Assembly (NCBI RefSeq): GCF_001428125.1
Contig: NZ_LMSM01000006.1
Coordinates: forward strand, 484,270-548,269
DNA from: Nocardioides sp. Soil774
GTDB taxonomy: Bacteria > Actinomycetota > Actinomycetes > Propionibacteriales > Nocardioidaceae
DNA: 64,000 bases
Direction: 5' to 3'
Part shown: positions 1 to 8,537 of the stretch, in pieces
Layout of the letters: each line of letters begins with the position of its first letter
Position numbering within the stretch: the stretch's first letter is position 1
The notes under the pieces: model-generated
Database searches by the model: none
Seen by the model: the letters and a program-made list of their open reading frames with translations, nothing else
Told to the model about the DNA's origin: nothing
Program-made: the position numbers and the translations under genes

Positions 1-1
1 C

Positions 2-232
2 CCGCCGGACCAGACCGGCTCCCACAACTCCGGCCCCCTCGGCCGACGACACCACCGCTGGAAGACCCACGCGGGCTACCAGTCACGCCAGTGCGGCGAA
101 GGACGCTACGTCTGGCTCACCCCCCACGGCCTGGGGTTCCTGGTCGACCACACCGGCACCCACCGCATCCACCCCGAGAAGGCACGGATGATCCTCGAAG
201 CCCCGGCCGGAGTGGACATCTACCCGAGCTGA
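2..232 (+). CDS. C-terminal end of a DUF222/13E12-type HNH endonuclease domain protein (5' truncated by window)
   Basis: An open frame runs from the window edge to a TGA and encodes the last 76 residues of a protein. The residues include a GPLGRRHHRWKTH stretch and a closing YVWLTPHG...FLVDHTGTHR segment. This is the usual tail of actinobacterial DUF222 proteins (13E12 repeat family), in which a C-terminal HNH nuclease domain follows the DUF222 region. These are multicopy proteins of uncertain role, often treated as mobile or selfish genes. The N-terminal part and most of the HNH catalytic residues lie outside the window, so activity cannot be judged. No gene follows until 404. Confidence 0.7.
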   Translation, partial: PPDQTGSHNSGPLGRRHHRWKTHAGYQSRQCGEGRYVWLTPHGLGFLVDHTGTHRIHPEKARMILEAPAGVDIYPS

Positions 233-403
233 GAAGCACGGCGCGTATGGGCCCAGGATCCGCAGGCACTGGGAGTTCTTCGCGGCGGTATGGGCTAGGT
301 CGGGCGGACACGATGCGTGCAGCAAGACCCACCCGTCATGCCGTCCTCGTACCCCTCGTGCCCTTAAGGGTGCAGACTGGTCATCGCACGGGGAAGGAGC
401 GCC

Positions 404-973
404 ATGCCTGAGCTGGTCGTCGATTTCATCACCTCGCTCGACGGGTATGCCTCCGCGGAGGGCTGGCCTGGCTGGTGGGGCCTGGAGGGACCGGATTACC
501 TGGCCTGGTTGGCCGAGAGTCCCGAGAAGGACTACCTGGTCCTGTTGGGCGCCAACACCTACCGGCTCATGTACGGCCTCACCCGGGAAGGCGAACCGGG
601 GACTGACGTCTTGGGAGGCATGTCCAAAGTCGTCTTCTCCAGGGCCCTGACCGGGCCGTTGCAGTGGGAGAACTCGACTCTAGTTGCCGGCGACGCCGTA
701 GATGCTGTGCGGGAGATGAGGCACACCGGTGCGAGGTCCATGCGCACCATTGGCAGCCTTGCTCTGTGCCGGTCGCTGTTGACAGCCGGGCTCGTGGACC
801 GATTCCGGGTGGTGATCTTCCCCGTGATCACCGGGGCGACCGGCAGCGAGCGGATCTACGACGGCTATCCCGACGTCGCCCTCGACATGACGAACAGTCG
901 TACCTTCGACGGCCAAATCCAGCTGGTCGAATACCGGCCGAGGGTGCTGGACGGCCCGCCGGGCACGTCCTGA
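404..973 (+). CDS. Dihydrofolate reductase / RibD C-terminal family protein
   Basis: The 189-residue protein opens with VVDFITSLDGYAS, the usual first strand of the RibD C-terminal/DHFR-like fold that binds NADPH. It also has the GANTYRLMYG and later TIGSLALCRSLL/LVDRFRVVIFPVITG segments typical of these small actinobacterial reductases. Length fits the single-domain family. A strong ribosome site (GGGGAAGGAG) sits about 6 nt before the ATG, which decides the start. The substrate is unknown; most family members are annotated only as dihydrofolate reductase family and are not the essential FolA. It appears monocistronic, with the next gene convergent. Confidence 0.85.
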   Translation: MPELVVDFITSLDGYASAEGWPGWWGLEGPDYLAWLAESPEKDYLVLLGANTYRLMYGLTREGEPGTDVLGGMSKVVFSRALTGPLQWENSTLVAGDAVDAVREMRHTGARSMRTIGSLALCRSLLTAGLVDRFRVVIFPVITGATGSERIYDGYPDVALDMTNSRTFDGQIQLVEYRPRVLDGPPGTS

Positions 974-1018
974 GAGTCGTCTCCCCCGCGCCCTCTCCTG
1001 GATCGGTGACGATCAAGG

Positions 1019-2440
1019 TCACGACCGGTTCGCGGCGGGCTGGGCTACTCGCGTGAAAAACCCCCCCAACAGCAGCCGCACCCGCACCACCGTCGCCCCC
1101 GGCGCCGACTCCACCGAGATCCCACCCCCGTGCCGCTCGACCACGATCCGGCGCGAGATGTCGAGGCCCAGCCCCGTCCCCTTCCCGACCTCCTTGGTCG
1201 TGAAGAACGGCTCGAAGGCATGCGCCGCGACCTCGCCGGTCATCCCCGGGCCGGTGTCGCAGATCTCGACGACGACGTGGCTGCCGTCGGCGTACGTCCG
1301 CACCGTCAGGGTGCCGGAGCCGTCCATGGCGTCGACGGCGTTGTCGATGAGGTTCGTCCAGACCTGGTTGAGCTCGCCGGGGTTGGCGGTGACGGTGGGG
1401 ACGGAGTCGTCGTACTCCCGAACGACCGTGACGCCGTCGCGCAGCTTGTGGCCGAGCATGATCAACGTGCTCTCGAGGCCGTCGACGACGCGGACGTCTT
1501 GCACGGCGGCGCGGTCGAGCTGGGAGTAGGACTTCACTGCGGAGACCAGGTCGGAGATGCGGCGCGTGGCGTTCTGCGCCTCCGCGATCAGCGCGGTCGT
1601 GGTCACCGAGCTCGCCACCCACTCCAGGCCGGCCTGCAGCGCCGAGCCCGACAGGGTGGCTGCTGCCTGGTCGAGCCAGCCAGTCGTCACACCGGCCGCG
1701 GCCAGCGCGGGCGCGATCACCCATGACCGGTCGATGGAGTTGAGATCGAGCCAATCCGTGAGCGAGTCCTCCAGGTCGGAGAGCGCGACCCCGGTCGGCA
1801 CCGAAGACGGGTCGATCGAGCGGCGCAGCTCGTCGATCCCGACGAACTGCTCCGCGGAGATGCCCTCGCCGGCCAGCCGCTGGAGGGAGGAGAAGACGTC
1901 GTCGCTCGACTGCTGCAGCGCGCCGACCGAGCGCACGGCGGCGGACGCGGGGTTGTTGATCTCGTGCGCCAGCCCGGCGGCCAGGGTGCCGAGCGCGACG
2001 AGGGCCTCGCGCTGGCGGGCGTTGACCTCGATGCGCCGGGCCGTGCCGATGAGCCCACGCAGCAGGTGGACCGCGAAGGGGAACCACGCCTCGCCGAGGC
2101 GAGCGAGCTCGGCCGCCGGCAGCCGGAAGACGCGCGTCGGCGCGCCCACCCGGGCCGATCCCATGTAGACGCCGTGCTCGTCCCACGCGCGGAAGCCGCC
2201 GGCCCACTGTCCGGGGTCGGCCATGGTCGCCATGGTCTGCTCCTCGTGGCCGATGCGACGCACGAGGTCGATGCGGCCCGCGAGCAGCAGCCACCAGTCG
2301 TCGGCCGGGCGACCCTCGTCGAAGAGCCGCGCGCCGGCGTCGTACGACTCCTCCCGCCCCGCAGCCGCGAGGGCCGCGACCTGGTCGTCGGTGAAGGCGT
2401 CGAGGATCGCGACCGCGCGCAGCTCGTCGAAGAGGGTCAT
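1019..2440 (-). CDS. Sensor histidine kinase with N-terminal cyclic-nucleotide-binding domain
   Basis: The 473-residue soluble protein has a Crp-like cNMP-binding domain (about residues 5-115). A HisKA-type H-box follows, with the presumed phospho-acceptor His159 in GLAHEINNPA, then a complete HATPase with NLIDNAV, DTGPGM, FEPFFTT and GKGTGLGL boxes. There is no membrane segment, so it senses a cytoplasmic signal. The start was set at the ATG overlapping by 4 nt (ATGA) the stop of the upstream receiver-FAD gene; longer in-frame upstream sequence lies inside that gene and is arginine-rich shadow. The overlap argues for translational coupling and for the neighbour being its partner. The ligand of the cNMP domain is not known from sequence. 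Confidence 0.9.
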   Translation of the reverse strand: MTLFDELRAVAILDAFTDDQVAALAAAGREESYDAGARLFDEGRPADDWWLLLAGRIDLVRRIGHEEQTMATMADPGQWAGGFRAWDEHGVYMGSARVGAPTRVFRLPAAELARLGEAWFPFAVHLLRGLIGTARRIEVNARQREALVALGTLAAGLAHEINNPASAAVRSVGALQQSSDDVFSSLQRLAGEGISAEQFVGIDELRRSIDPSSVPTGVALSDLEDSLTDWLDLNSIDRSWVIAPALAAAGVTTGWLDQAAATLSGSALQAGLEWVASSVTTTALIAEAQNATRRISDLVSAVKSYSQLDRAAVQDVRVVDGLESTLIMLGHKLRDGVTVVREYDDSVPTVTANPGELNQVWTNLIDNAVDAMDGSGTLTVRTYADGSHVVVEICDTGPGMTGEVAAHAFEPFFTTKEVGKGTGLGLDISRRIVVERHGGGISVESAPGATVVRVRLLLGGFFTRVAQPAANRS

Positions 2441-4086
2441 GTCTGCGCCAGGTAGCGGTGGACGAGGTAGACCGACATCGCGCCCTCGCCGACGGCGGAG
2501 GCGACGCGCTTCATCGAGTCGCGGCGCACGTCGCCGGCAGCGAAGACGCCGGGCACGCTGGTCTCCAGTGCGAACGGCCCGCGCTCCAGCGGCCATGACA
2601 CGTCACCCGGCAGGTCGGGGCCGGTGAGCACGAAACCGTGGTCGTCGCGCGCGACGGCGTCGCCGAGCCAGTCGGTGTGCGGGGCGGCGCCGATAAAGAC
2701 GAAGACCCAGCTCGTCTCGACCTCCTCGGTGTCACCCGTGTCGCGATCCACCAGCGTGAGGGCCTCGAGGTGCCCGTCGCCGCGCGCGCCGCCGACCTCG
2801 GTGCGCAGCCGCACCTCGACATTGGGTGCGGTGAGGATCCGACCCACGAGGTATTGCGACATCGACGCCTCCAGCGAGGCGCCGCGCACGACCAGGACGA
2901 CCCGCTTGGCGTAGCGGGCGAAGTTGAGCGCGGCCTGGCCGGCCGAGTTGGCCGCGCCGACGACGTACACGTCCTCGCCGACCGTCTGCGCCGCCTCGCT
3001 CGCGCTCGCGCCGTAGTGCAGCCCGCGCCCGACGAGCGCGTCGAGGCCGGGTGCCTCGAGGCGGCGGTACGACACCCCGCTGGCCACCAGCACCGCGCGC
3101 GCCTCGATGTCGGCCGAGCCGTCGAGCAGCACCGCCCGGACGGGGCCGCGGGTCTCGAAGCCGACGACGTCGCGGGTGAGCACCATCTCGGCACCGAACC
3201 GCGACGCCTGTGCGACGGCGCGGTGGGTGAGGTCGGCGCCGGAGAGCCCCTTGGGGAAGCCGAGGTAGTTCTCGATCGACGCGCTCTGCCCGGCCTGGCC
3301 GCCCGGAGCGTCACGCTCGACGACGACCGTCGCGAGCCCCTCGGAGGCGGCGTACACCGCTGCGGCGAGACCCGCCGGGCCGCCGCCGACGATGCAGAGG
3401 TCGTAGAGCGGCTTCTCCGCGCGGGTGTGCAGGCCGAGCGCGTCGGCGAGCTCGACGGTGGTGGGGGAGCGCAGCGCGACGCCGTCCGGGAGCGCCACCA
3501 CGGGCAGGTCGTCGGTGCCGGCCCCGGCGAGCTCCAGCAGCCGTGCCGCCTCGTCGGACTGGTCGACCTCGAGCCAGCGGTAGGGCACGTGGTTGTGGGT
3601 GAGGAAGGTCTTCACCTCCACCGTCCGCTCCGACCAGCGGTGGCCGACGACGCGCACCTCGGAGTCGCGGTCGGGGTGGTCGTGGGCCCAGTCGCGCAGG
3701 AGGTCGTCGAGGACGGGATAGAGCCGCTCCTCGGGCGGGTCCCACGGCTTCATCAGGTAGTAGTCGAGGGCGATGTCGTTGATCGCGCGGATCGCGACGT
3801 CGGTGTCGGCGTACGCCGTCAGGAGCACCAGCTTGGAGTCCGGGGACTGCTGGCGCACCTCCTTCAGCACCTCGATGCCCGACATCTGGGGCATGCGCTG
3901 GTCGGAGACGACGGCGGCGATCGGTCGGTCCTTGAGCAGCTGGTCGGCAAGGATCTCCAGCGCCTCCGCGCCCGAGGTCGCGCGCAGCACGCGGTGGTCC
4001 TCGCCGTAGCGCTGGCGCAGGTCGCGGACGACGGCGGCGACCACCGCGACGTCGTCGTCGATCGCGAGGATGGCGGGCTTGGCCAT
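2437..4086 (-). CDS. Response-regulator receiver / glutaredoxin-like / FAD oxidoreductase fusion (thioredoxin-reductase-like)
   Basis: The 549-residue protein has three parts. Residues 1-130 are a receiver domain (Asp10-12 pocket, phospho-acceptor Asp62 in VVSDQRMP, Lys113). Residues about 140-220 look like a thioredoxin/glutaredoxin fold without a cysteine pair. Residues 225-549 are a thioredoxin-reductase-type FAD/NAD(P) module with CIVGGGPAGLAAA and a C-terminal GVFAAGDVR FAD motif. Where thioredoxin reductases carry CxxC, this protein reads YGASASEA (about 358-365), so it cannot reduce thioredoxin by the usual route. A GGGGGAGG ribosome site precedes the ATG. The downstream kinase gene overlaps by 4 nt. 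Inference: phosphorylation by that kinase gates electron transfer to an unknown acceptor. Automatic pipelines call this family fused response regulator/thioredoxin-disulfide reductase. Confidence 0.88.
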   Translation of the reverse strand: MAKPAILAIDDDVAVVAAVVRDLRQRYGEDHRVLRATSGAEALEILADQLLKDRPIAAVVSDQRMPQMSGIEVLKEVRQQSPDSKLVLLTAYADTDVAIRAINDIALDYYLMKPWDPPEERLYPVLDDLLRDWAHDHPDRDSEVRVVGHRWSERTVEVKTFLTHNHVPYRWLEVDQSDEAARLLELAGAGTDDLPVVALPDGVALRSPTTVELADALGLHTRAEKPLYDLCIVGGGPAGLAAAVYAASEGLATVVVERDAPGGQAGQSASIENYLGFPKGLSGADLTHRAVAQASRFGAEMVLTRDVVGFETRGPVRAVLLDGSADIEARAVLVASGVSYRRLEAPGLDALVGRGLHYGASASEAAQTVGEDVYVVGAANSAGQAALNFARYAKRVVLVVRGASLEASMSQYLVGRILTAPNVEVRLRTEVGGARGDGHLEALTLVDRDTGDTEEVETSWVFVFIGAAPHTDWLGDAVARDDHGFVLTGPDLPGDVSWPLERGPFALETSVPGVFAAGDVRRDSMKRVASAVGEGAMSVYLVHRYLAQT

Positions 4087-4218
4087 CGGCGCCTCCCCCC
4101 TCCGGTCCCTCGGACGCTACCTGCGTTGCTGCGGGGCCGACAGGTGGTCGAGACCAGCTCTCGGGGCGAGCTGCCCTCCGACGGGTCGCGTTCCGGGCTC
4201 CCCGAACGTGCAGGGGGC

Positions 4219-4224
4219 TAGTCT
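4219..4224 (+). promoter_or_regulatory. Putative -10 box (TAGTCT) for the gene at 4285
   Basis: TAGTCT fits the actinobacterial TANNNT -10 pattern. It lies in the 198-nt divergent gap and would give a leader of about 55 nt ending in the GGAAAGG ribosome site before 4285. No convincing -35 is visible. Confidence 0.4.
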
Positions 4225-4284
4225 GGGAGGACTCTCGTGGACGGTGCGTCCGGTGCTCGGTCGCCACCGTAGGAAAGGGCAACG

Positions 4285-4965
4285 ATGCAGCTGCACGCCG
4301 TGATCGTCCCGCCGCCTGACGTGGTCCAGAGCGCCCTCGGGGCGGCGCACGACCTGATCCCGTCGGCGCCGCCTGTGACCGAGGAGCCTAAGCGCGGACG
4401 CCTGGACCGGCTCCTCGGCCGTCGGCAGGTCGAGCCCCAGGGCGCCGCGCCCGTCGTCTCCCTCGTGCCCACCGCGCCCGAAGCCGTGTTCGTCCGCCTG
4501 GCCAAGTTCGGCAACGTCACCGGGGATGATGTCGCCGTTCTCGTCAAGGCCCTCGAAGCCGAGGCACGCTCGTGGCCGGCACCGGTGCTGCACGTCACCA
4601 AGGTGGTGGTGGCCGACGCCCATCCGTTCGAGGTCACGGCCCAGCTCGAGGGCGACGTCGGCGCCCTGCGCGACATCTATAGCCACGTCATCGAGGTCGC
4701 CCGCCTGCAACGCTTCTACCTCGACCGGCGCAACTTCCGCAGCCAGCTCACCAGCCTCGGCTCGCTCGAGGGCGAGGGCGGGGCGCCCGTCCCCGACTCG
4801 GTCGCCGGCGCCGAGGTCCCCCACCCGGGTGTGCGCTGGTCGCCGTCCCACATCACGCTCCTCCGGACGTCTGTCACCAGTGGTGGGACGACCTACGCCG
4901 AGGTCGCACGGATCGAGCTGGCGCACGGAGCCGCCGAGGAGCTGGACGTCCGCACGGGCGCGTGA
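4285..4965 (+). CDS. Degenerate 2'-5' RNA ligase-like (2H phosphoesterase) protein
   Basis: The 226-residue protein starts like LigT-type proteins (MQLHAVIVPP) and ends with SPSHITLLRTS, which matches the second HxT motif of the 2H phosphoesterase fold. At the place where the first HxT motif is expected the protein reads VFVRLAKFG, so one of the two catalytic histidines is missing. A charged insert occupies residues about 30-60. The family normally hydrolyses or ligates 2'-5' or cyclic phosphodiester bonds; with one motif lost this copy may bind RNA or nucleotide without turnover. The assignment rests on weak overall resemblance. Start chosen from the GGAAAGG ribosome site. Confidence 0.55.
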   Translation: MQLHAVIVPPPDVVQSALGAAHDLIPSAPPVTEEPKRGRLDRLLGRRQVEPQGAAPVVSLVPTAPEAVFVRLAKFGNVTGDDVAVLVKALEAEARSWPAPVLHVTKVVVADAHPFEVTAQLEGDVGALRDIYSHVIEVARLQRFYLDRRNFRSQLTSLGSLEGEGGAPVPDSVAGAEVPHPGVRWSPSHITLLRTSVTSGGTTYAEVARIELAHGAAEELDVRTGA

Positions 4966-5007
4966 GGGCTGGCTGCCGTAGCCACCAGCGGAGCTACTCG
5001 TTGGTAG

Positions 5008-5025
5008 GGGTGACCGTCGTCACCC
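5008..5025. promoter_or_regulatory. 7-bp perfect inverted repeat upstream of the secreted hydrolase gene
   Basis: GGGTGAC and GTCACCC flank a 4-nt loop, 12 nt before the ATG at 5038 and 42 nt after the previous stop. It could be an operator or a small 5' hairpin; there is no T-run to make it a clear terminator. Confidence 0.3.
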
Positions 5026-5037
5026 GAGAGGCCCGTC

Positions 5038-6573
5038 ATGCACCGACTCATCGCAGCTGCCGCCGTCAGCATCCTCACGGCCGCGTCCGCCCCGTTCCTC
5101 GGCTCCCCGGCCACCGCCGCCGACACGGTCACCACGACCGACGGCTGCATCCAGAGCATCCCCGACCCGGGCACGACCGCCCCGGTCGACATCTGCTTCA
5201 CGCTGTTCCGCCCTGCCGGGGCGTCGCGGTCGCACCAGGTGCCGATGGTGCTGCACAGCCACGGCTGGGGCGGCAGCCGTACGACGGACCCGGCCGCGTT
5301 CAGCTATCTCACCGATGCCGGCTTCGGGGTGCTGAGCTTCGACCAGCGCGGCTTCGGGGAGAGCGGTGGCCAGGCCTACATCGAGAACCCCGACGTCGAG
5401 GGCAAGGACGTCCAGAAGATCGTCGACCTCGTCGCCGCCCAGGACTGGGTGCAGAAGCAGAAGCCCGGCGACCCCGTGCTCGGTGCGATCGGCGGCTCCT
5501 ACGGCGGCGGCTACCAGTTCGTCGGCGCCTTCAGCGAGCTGCGCGACAAGGGCGCGACGCGCTTCGACGCGCTGGTCCCGGAGATCACCTGGTTCTCCCT
5601 GACGCAGAGCCTCTTCCCGCAGGGCGTGCCGCGCACCGAGTGGGCCTCCGCGCTCACCGCGGCAGCGCTGCCGACCGACGCGCTGCCGCCGATCGTCATC
5701 CAGGGCTTCGCCGAGGCCGCCGCGACCGGCAACGTGCCGGCGTACCTCTATGACTTCCTCGACAAGAACGGCCCGGAGTGGCACGTGCGGCAGGGCCGCA
5801 AGCTCGACATCCCGGTGCTCTTCGGGCAGGGCGAGACCGACAACCTCTTCCCGCTCGAGCAGGGCTTCAAGAACTTCAGCCGCGCGCTCACCGACAGCGC
5901 CCGCTCGCGCAGCATCTTCCTGGGCTACAACGGCGGCCACACCCTGCCGTCGCTGCTGCCGGCCGGGTCGAACTTCGACGTCCCGCTGGCGACGACCGAT
6001 GCGTGCTCGCCGACGCTCGGCAGCCCCACCTTCGCCGACCTCGGCCTGCGCTTCCTCCAGCAGAACCTGATGGGCGAGAAGGCCGGTCTGACCGGCTTCG
6101 GGAAGTACCACCTCACCACCGCCGGCGGGCGCTGCGTCACCGTCCCCGCCGTCACGCCGAACACCGACGTCGAGCTCGGGCAGGTCGTCTCCACCGTCGG
6201 CGCCGGTGCGCCCATCGCGTACCCGGTCGCGCAGGGCCCGCTGACGATCGCCGGCTCGCCCACCCTGGACGGCACGCTGACCACGCTCGGCCTCGACAAC
6301 CGCGCCTTCCTGGCCCTGTCGGTCGGCACCAGCCCGCTCGACGCCAAGATCGTGCAGAACAACATGCTGCCGATCCGCGAGAGCGGCATCGTGATCGACA
6401 AGCCGCGCCGCGGCGTCGAGCTGCCGTCCGTCGCGGTCGACGTGCCTGCCGGGCAGACGCTGTTCCTCACCGTCTCGCCGATCTCCGACATGTCCTCGGG
6501 CTTCGGCTCGCGGGTCGTCGGGGCGATGCGGATGAAGGACGTCGTGGTGCACCTGCCGGTGACGACGCGCTAG
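5038..6573 (+). CDS. Secreted alpha/beta hydrolase (CocE/X-Pro dipeptidyl-peptidase-like)
   Basis: The 511-residue protein begins with a signal peptide (Arg3, hydrophobic core, probable cleavage after PATAA near residue 28). The hydrolase core shows HSHGWGGS, the acyl-enzyme elbow GGSYGGGY with the nucleophile serine, an acid in GETDNLFP and a histidine in NGGHTLP. A C-terminal beta-rich portion of about 150 residues resembles the jelly-roll domain of S15 peptidases/cocaine esterases. It should act outside the cell on an ester or peptide bond; the substrate is not predictable. GAGAGG ribosome site 8 nt before the ATG. Its stop overlaps the stop of the convergent phospholipase D-like gene. Confidence 0.85.
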   Translation: MHRLIAAAAVSILTAASAPFLGSPATAADTVTTTDGCIQSIPDPGTTAPVDICFTLFRPAGASRSHQVPMVLHSHGWGGSRTTDPAAFSYLTDAGFGVLSFDQRGFGESGGQAYIENPDVEGKDVQKIVDLVAAQDWVQKQKPGDPVLGAIGGSYGGGYQFVGAFSELRDKGATRFDALVPEITWFSLTQSLFPQGVPRTEWASALTAAALPTDALPPIVIQGFAEAAATGNVPAYLYDFLDKNGPEWHVRQGRKLDIPVLFGQGETDNLFPLEQGFKNFSRALTDSARSRSIFLGYNGGHTLPSLLPAGSNFDVPLATTDACSPTLGSPTFADLGLRFLQQNLMGEKAGLTGFGKYHLTTAGGRCVTVPAVTPNTDVELGQVVSTVGAGAPIAYPVAQGPLTIAGSPTLDGTLTTLGLDNRAFLALSVGTSPLDAKIVQNNMLPIRESGIVIDKPRRGVELPSVAVDVPAGQTLFLTVSPISDMSSGFGSRVVGAMRMKDVVVHLPVTTR

Positions 6574-8027
6574 AAGTCGCCCGTCCCGCGCAGCGGGCGC
6601 GGCCGGCCGTCCGGGTCGTAGAAGAGCCGGTACGCCGTCCGCGCCCACGCGCGCGTCCGGCGCGGCAGCTCGGGCGGCTCGTGGACGCCGATCCGGCTGC
6701 CGGGCGCGCCCACCCGTGAGCGCCACAGGGTCATCGGGTCGTCGATGTCGAGGAGCCGCTCGTCGTCGGCCGGCAGCCCGAGGTGCTCGGCCCACAGCGT
6801 CGTACGCAGGGAGCGCGGCAGCTCGCCGTCGGGATCGACGACCGCACAGGTCAGCTCGGAGTCGTGCGTCCACGAGCGCAGGTTGAGGTTGTCGGACCCG
6901 ATGGTCATCCAGGCGTCGTCGACGATGCAGACCTTGGCGTGGACGTAGACCGGCGTGCCGGCGTCGTTGTGCAGGTCGAACATCTCGAAGCGGTCGCCGC
7001 CGGCATCGCGCAGGCGCTGCCACGCGAGCCGCTGGCCGTGGAGCATCGGCGGCCCTGCCACCCGGTTGTCCTCCTCGGGGAAGCGGGGCACGACCGCGAT
7101 GACGTGCAGCCCGGGCTCGCGGCGCAGCGCGTCGGCGAGCGTGGCGGCGACGACCTCGGACCAGAAGTACTGGTCCTCGATGTAGACGAGCCGACGCGCC
7201 CGGCCGAAGGCGCGGGAGTAGGCGCGGGCGATGGAGCGCTCGCCGTGCGGGGCGAAGGGGTACGCCGGCCGCTTGGCGGGGTAGGTGCGCAGCACCTGCA
7301 CCTTGTGCCGCCCGGCCTCCGGCGGCGGGTCCCACCGCTCGGGCAGGGACTCGGGGTGGCGCGGCATCCGGGCGATGCGGTGGGCCGTGGCGCGGTAGGG
7401 GTTGCGGTGGTCGAGCGGCGTGCCGTCGTCCCAGCGCTCGGTGAAGGTGTCGAGCACGTGGGCCACGGCCGGGCCGCGGATCTCCGCCATCGCGTCGTGC
7501 CAGGGCGGGGTGTCGCCGTACCTGTCGTCGAGCGGCGGTGCCTGCGGGTCGCCGGCGTGCGAGGCGTCGTCGCGCCTGCCGTGGCTCAGGTCGATGCCGC
7601 CGACGAACGCGACGTCCTGGTCGGGATGGTCCTTGCGGCGCACGACCAGCAGCTTCTGGTGGTGCGAGCCGCCGCGGCGCACCCGCTCGTCGAGCAGCGC
7701 CTCGCCGCCGCACTCGTTGAGGATGCGGCCGAGGTGGCCGTTCTCCTCGCCGTTGAGCTGGCCGGGGTGCGAGCGCCACATGAGCGCGCGGACCTCGACG
7801 CCGCGGGCGACGGCCGACTTCAGCAGCTCCCCGACGGTCGGGCCGTCGTCGGTCAGCCGCTCGTCGGAGTCACCGCGCCAGTCGGTGAAGAAGATCCGGT
7901 CCCCGGCCCCCGTCGCGCCGACGACCTCGACGAGGCGGGCGAAGTAGTCGGCGCCGTGCACCCGCGGCACGACGTGGTTGCCCGAGGTCCAGGGGCGCTC
8001 GGTCTCGGGGAGGAACCAGTCGTTCAC
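6570..8027 (-). CDS. Phospholipase D-family protein with two HKD motifs
   Basis: The 485-residue protein carries two PLD signatures: HHQKLLVVRRKD followed by VAFVGGIDL, and VHAKVCIVDD followed by TIGSDNLN. Two complete HxK(x)4D motifs in one chain are expected for an active monomeric phosphatidyltransferase or phospholipase. No signal peptide or membrane segment is evident, so a peripheral or cytosolic enzyme is likely. Possible roles are phospholipid turnover or a cardiolipin-synthase-like reaction. Starts with GTG 53 nt from the divergent gene at 8081. Specific substrate not determinable. Confidence 0.88.
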   Translation of the reverse strand: MNDWFLPETERPWTSGNHVVPRVHGADYFARLVEVVGATGAGDRIFFTDWRGDSDERLTDDGPTVGELLKSAVARGVEVRALMWRSHPGQLNGEENGHLGRILNECGGEALLDERVRRGGSHHQKLLVVRRKDHPDQDVAFVGGIDLSHGRRDDASHAGDPQAPPLDDRYGDTPPWHDAMAEIRGPAVAHVLDTFTERWDDGTPLDHRNPYRATAHRIARMPRHPESLPERWDPPPEAGRHKVQVLRTYPAKRPAYPFAPHGERSIARAYSRAFGRARRLVYIEDQYFWSEVVAATLADALRREPGLHVIAVVPRFPEEDNRVAGPPMLHGQRLAWQRLRDAGGDRFEMFDLHNDAGTPVYVHAKVCIVDDAWMTIGSDNLNLRSWTHDSELTCAVVDPDGELPRSLRTTLWAEHLGLPADDERLLDIDDPMTLWRSRVGAPGSRIGVHEPPELPRRTRAWARTAYRLFYDPDGRPRPLRGTGDF

Positions 8028-8080
8028 GCCCTCAGGTTCCCAGCCCGCGGCGTTCCAGTCACCCGTGCGACCCTCGTGGG

Positions 8081-8518
8081 GTGGTCCCTCCCGTCCGTGC
8101 CCTCTCCTCCGAGACGCTCGGTGCGTGGCTCGTGAAGGCCAGCGGCGGCCTCACGTCGACACAGGCCCACCTGCGCGCCGGGTTCGCCGAGGCGCGCACC
8201 TGGTGCGTGCGACCGACCTACCGCACCGAGCTGGTCGCGCCCGGGCAGCGCTTGCTGCTGTGGGTCAGCGGCTGGAGCGCCGACCACCCGCCCGGGATCT
8301 GGGCGCACGGGCGCACCACCGGCGTCGCCGCCGACGGCGTCATGCCCGTCGAGCTGACTGCCCTCGCACAGCCGCTGCTGCGCTCGGAGCTCGTCGGCGA
8401 CGCCGCGCTCTCGGCCATGGAGGTGCTGCGGATGCCGGCCGGCAGCAACCCGTCGTACGTCACGCCGGCGCAGCTCGCCGTGCTGGAGCGGATGAGTCCG
8501 GAGCTGCGACGCCGGTAG
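8081..8518 (+). CDS. Small conserved protein, possibly EVE/PUA-like fold
   Basis: I do not recognise this 145-residue protein firmly. WLVKAS near residue 16, then WCVRPTYRTELVAPGQRLLLWVSG and GIWAHGRTTG, recall the strand order of EVE-domain proteins (a PUA-like fold that binds modified bases), where a KxGD-type turn precedes a strand with Trp and Gly. The match is by eye only. Starts at GTG, divergent from the PLD-like gene and convergent with the lipoprotein gene. It has no membrane segment or signal peptide. Confidence 0.6.
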   Translation: MVPPVRALSSETLGAWLVKASGGLTSTQAHLRAGFAEARTWCVRPTYRTELVAPGQRLLLWVSGWSADHPPGIWAHGRTTGVAADGVMPVELTALAQPLLRSELVGDAALSAMEVLRMPAGSNPSYVTPAQLAVLERMSPELRRR

Positions 8519-8537
8519 CGGCTTCGTCAGGGACGTC

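Noticed and set aside
2437..4086. Naming the receiver/FAD fusion a thioredoxin reductase
   Set aside because: The CxxC redox motif is missing at the expected place, so the name would imply an activity the sequence does not support.
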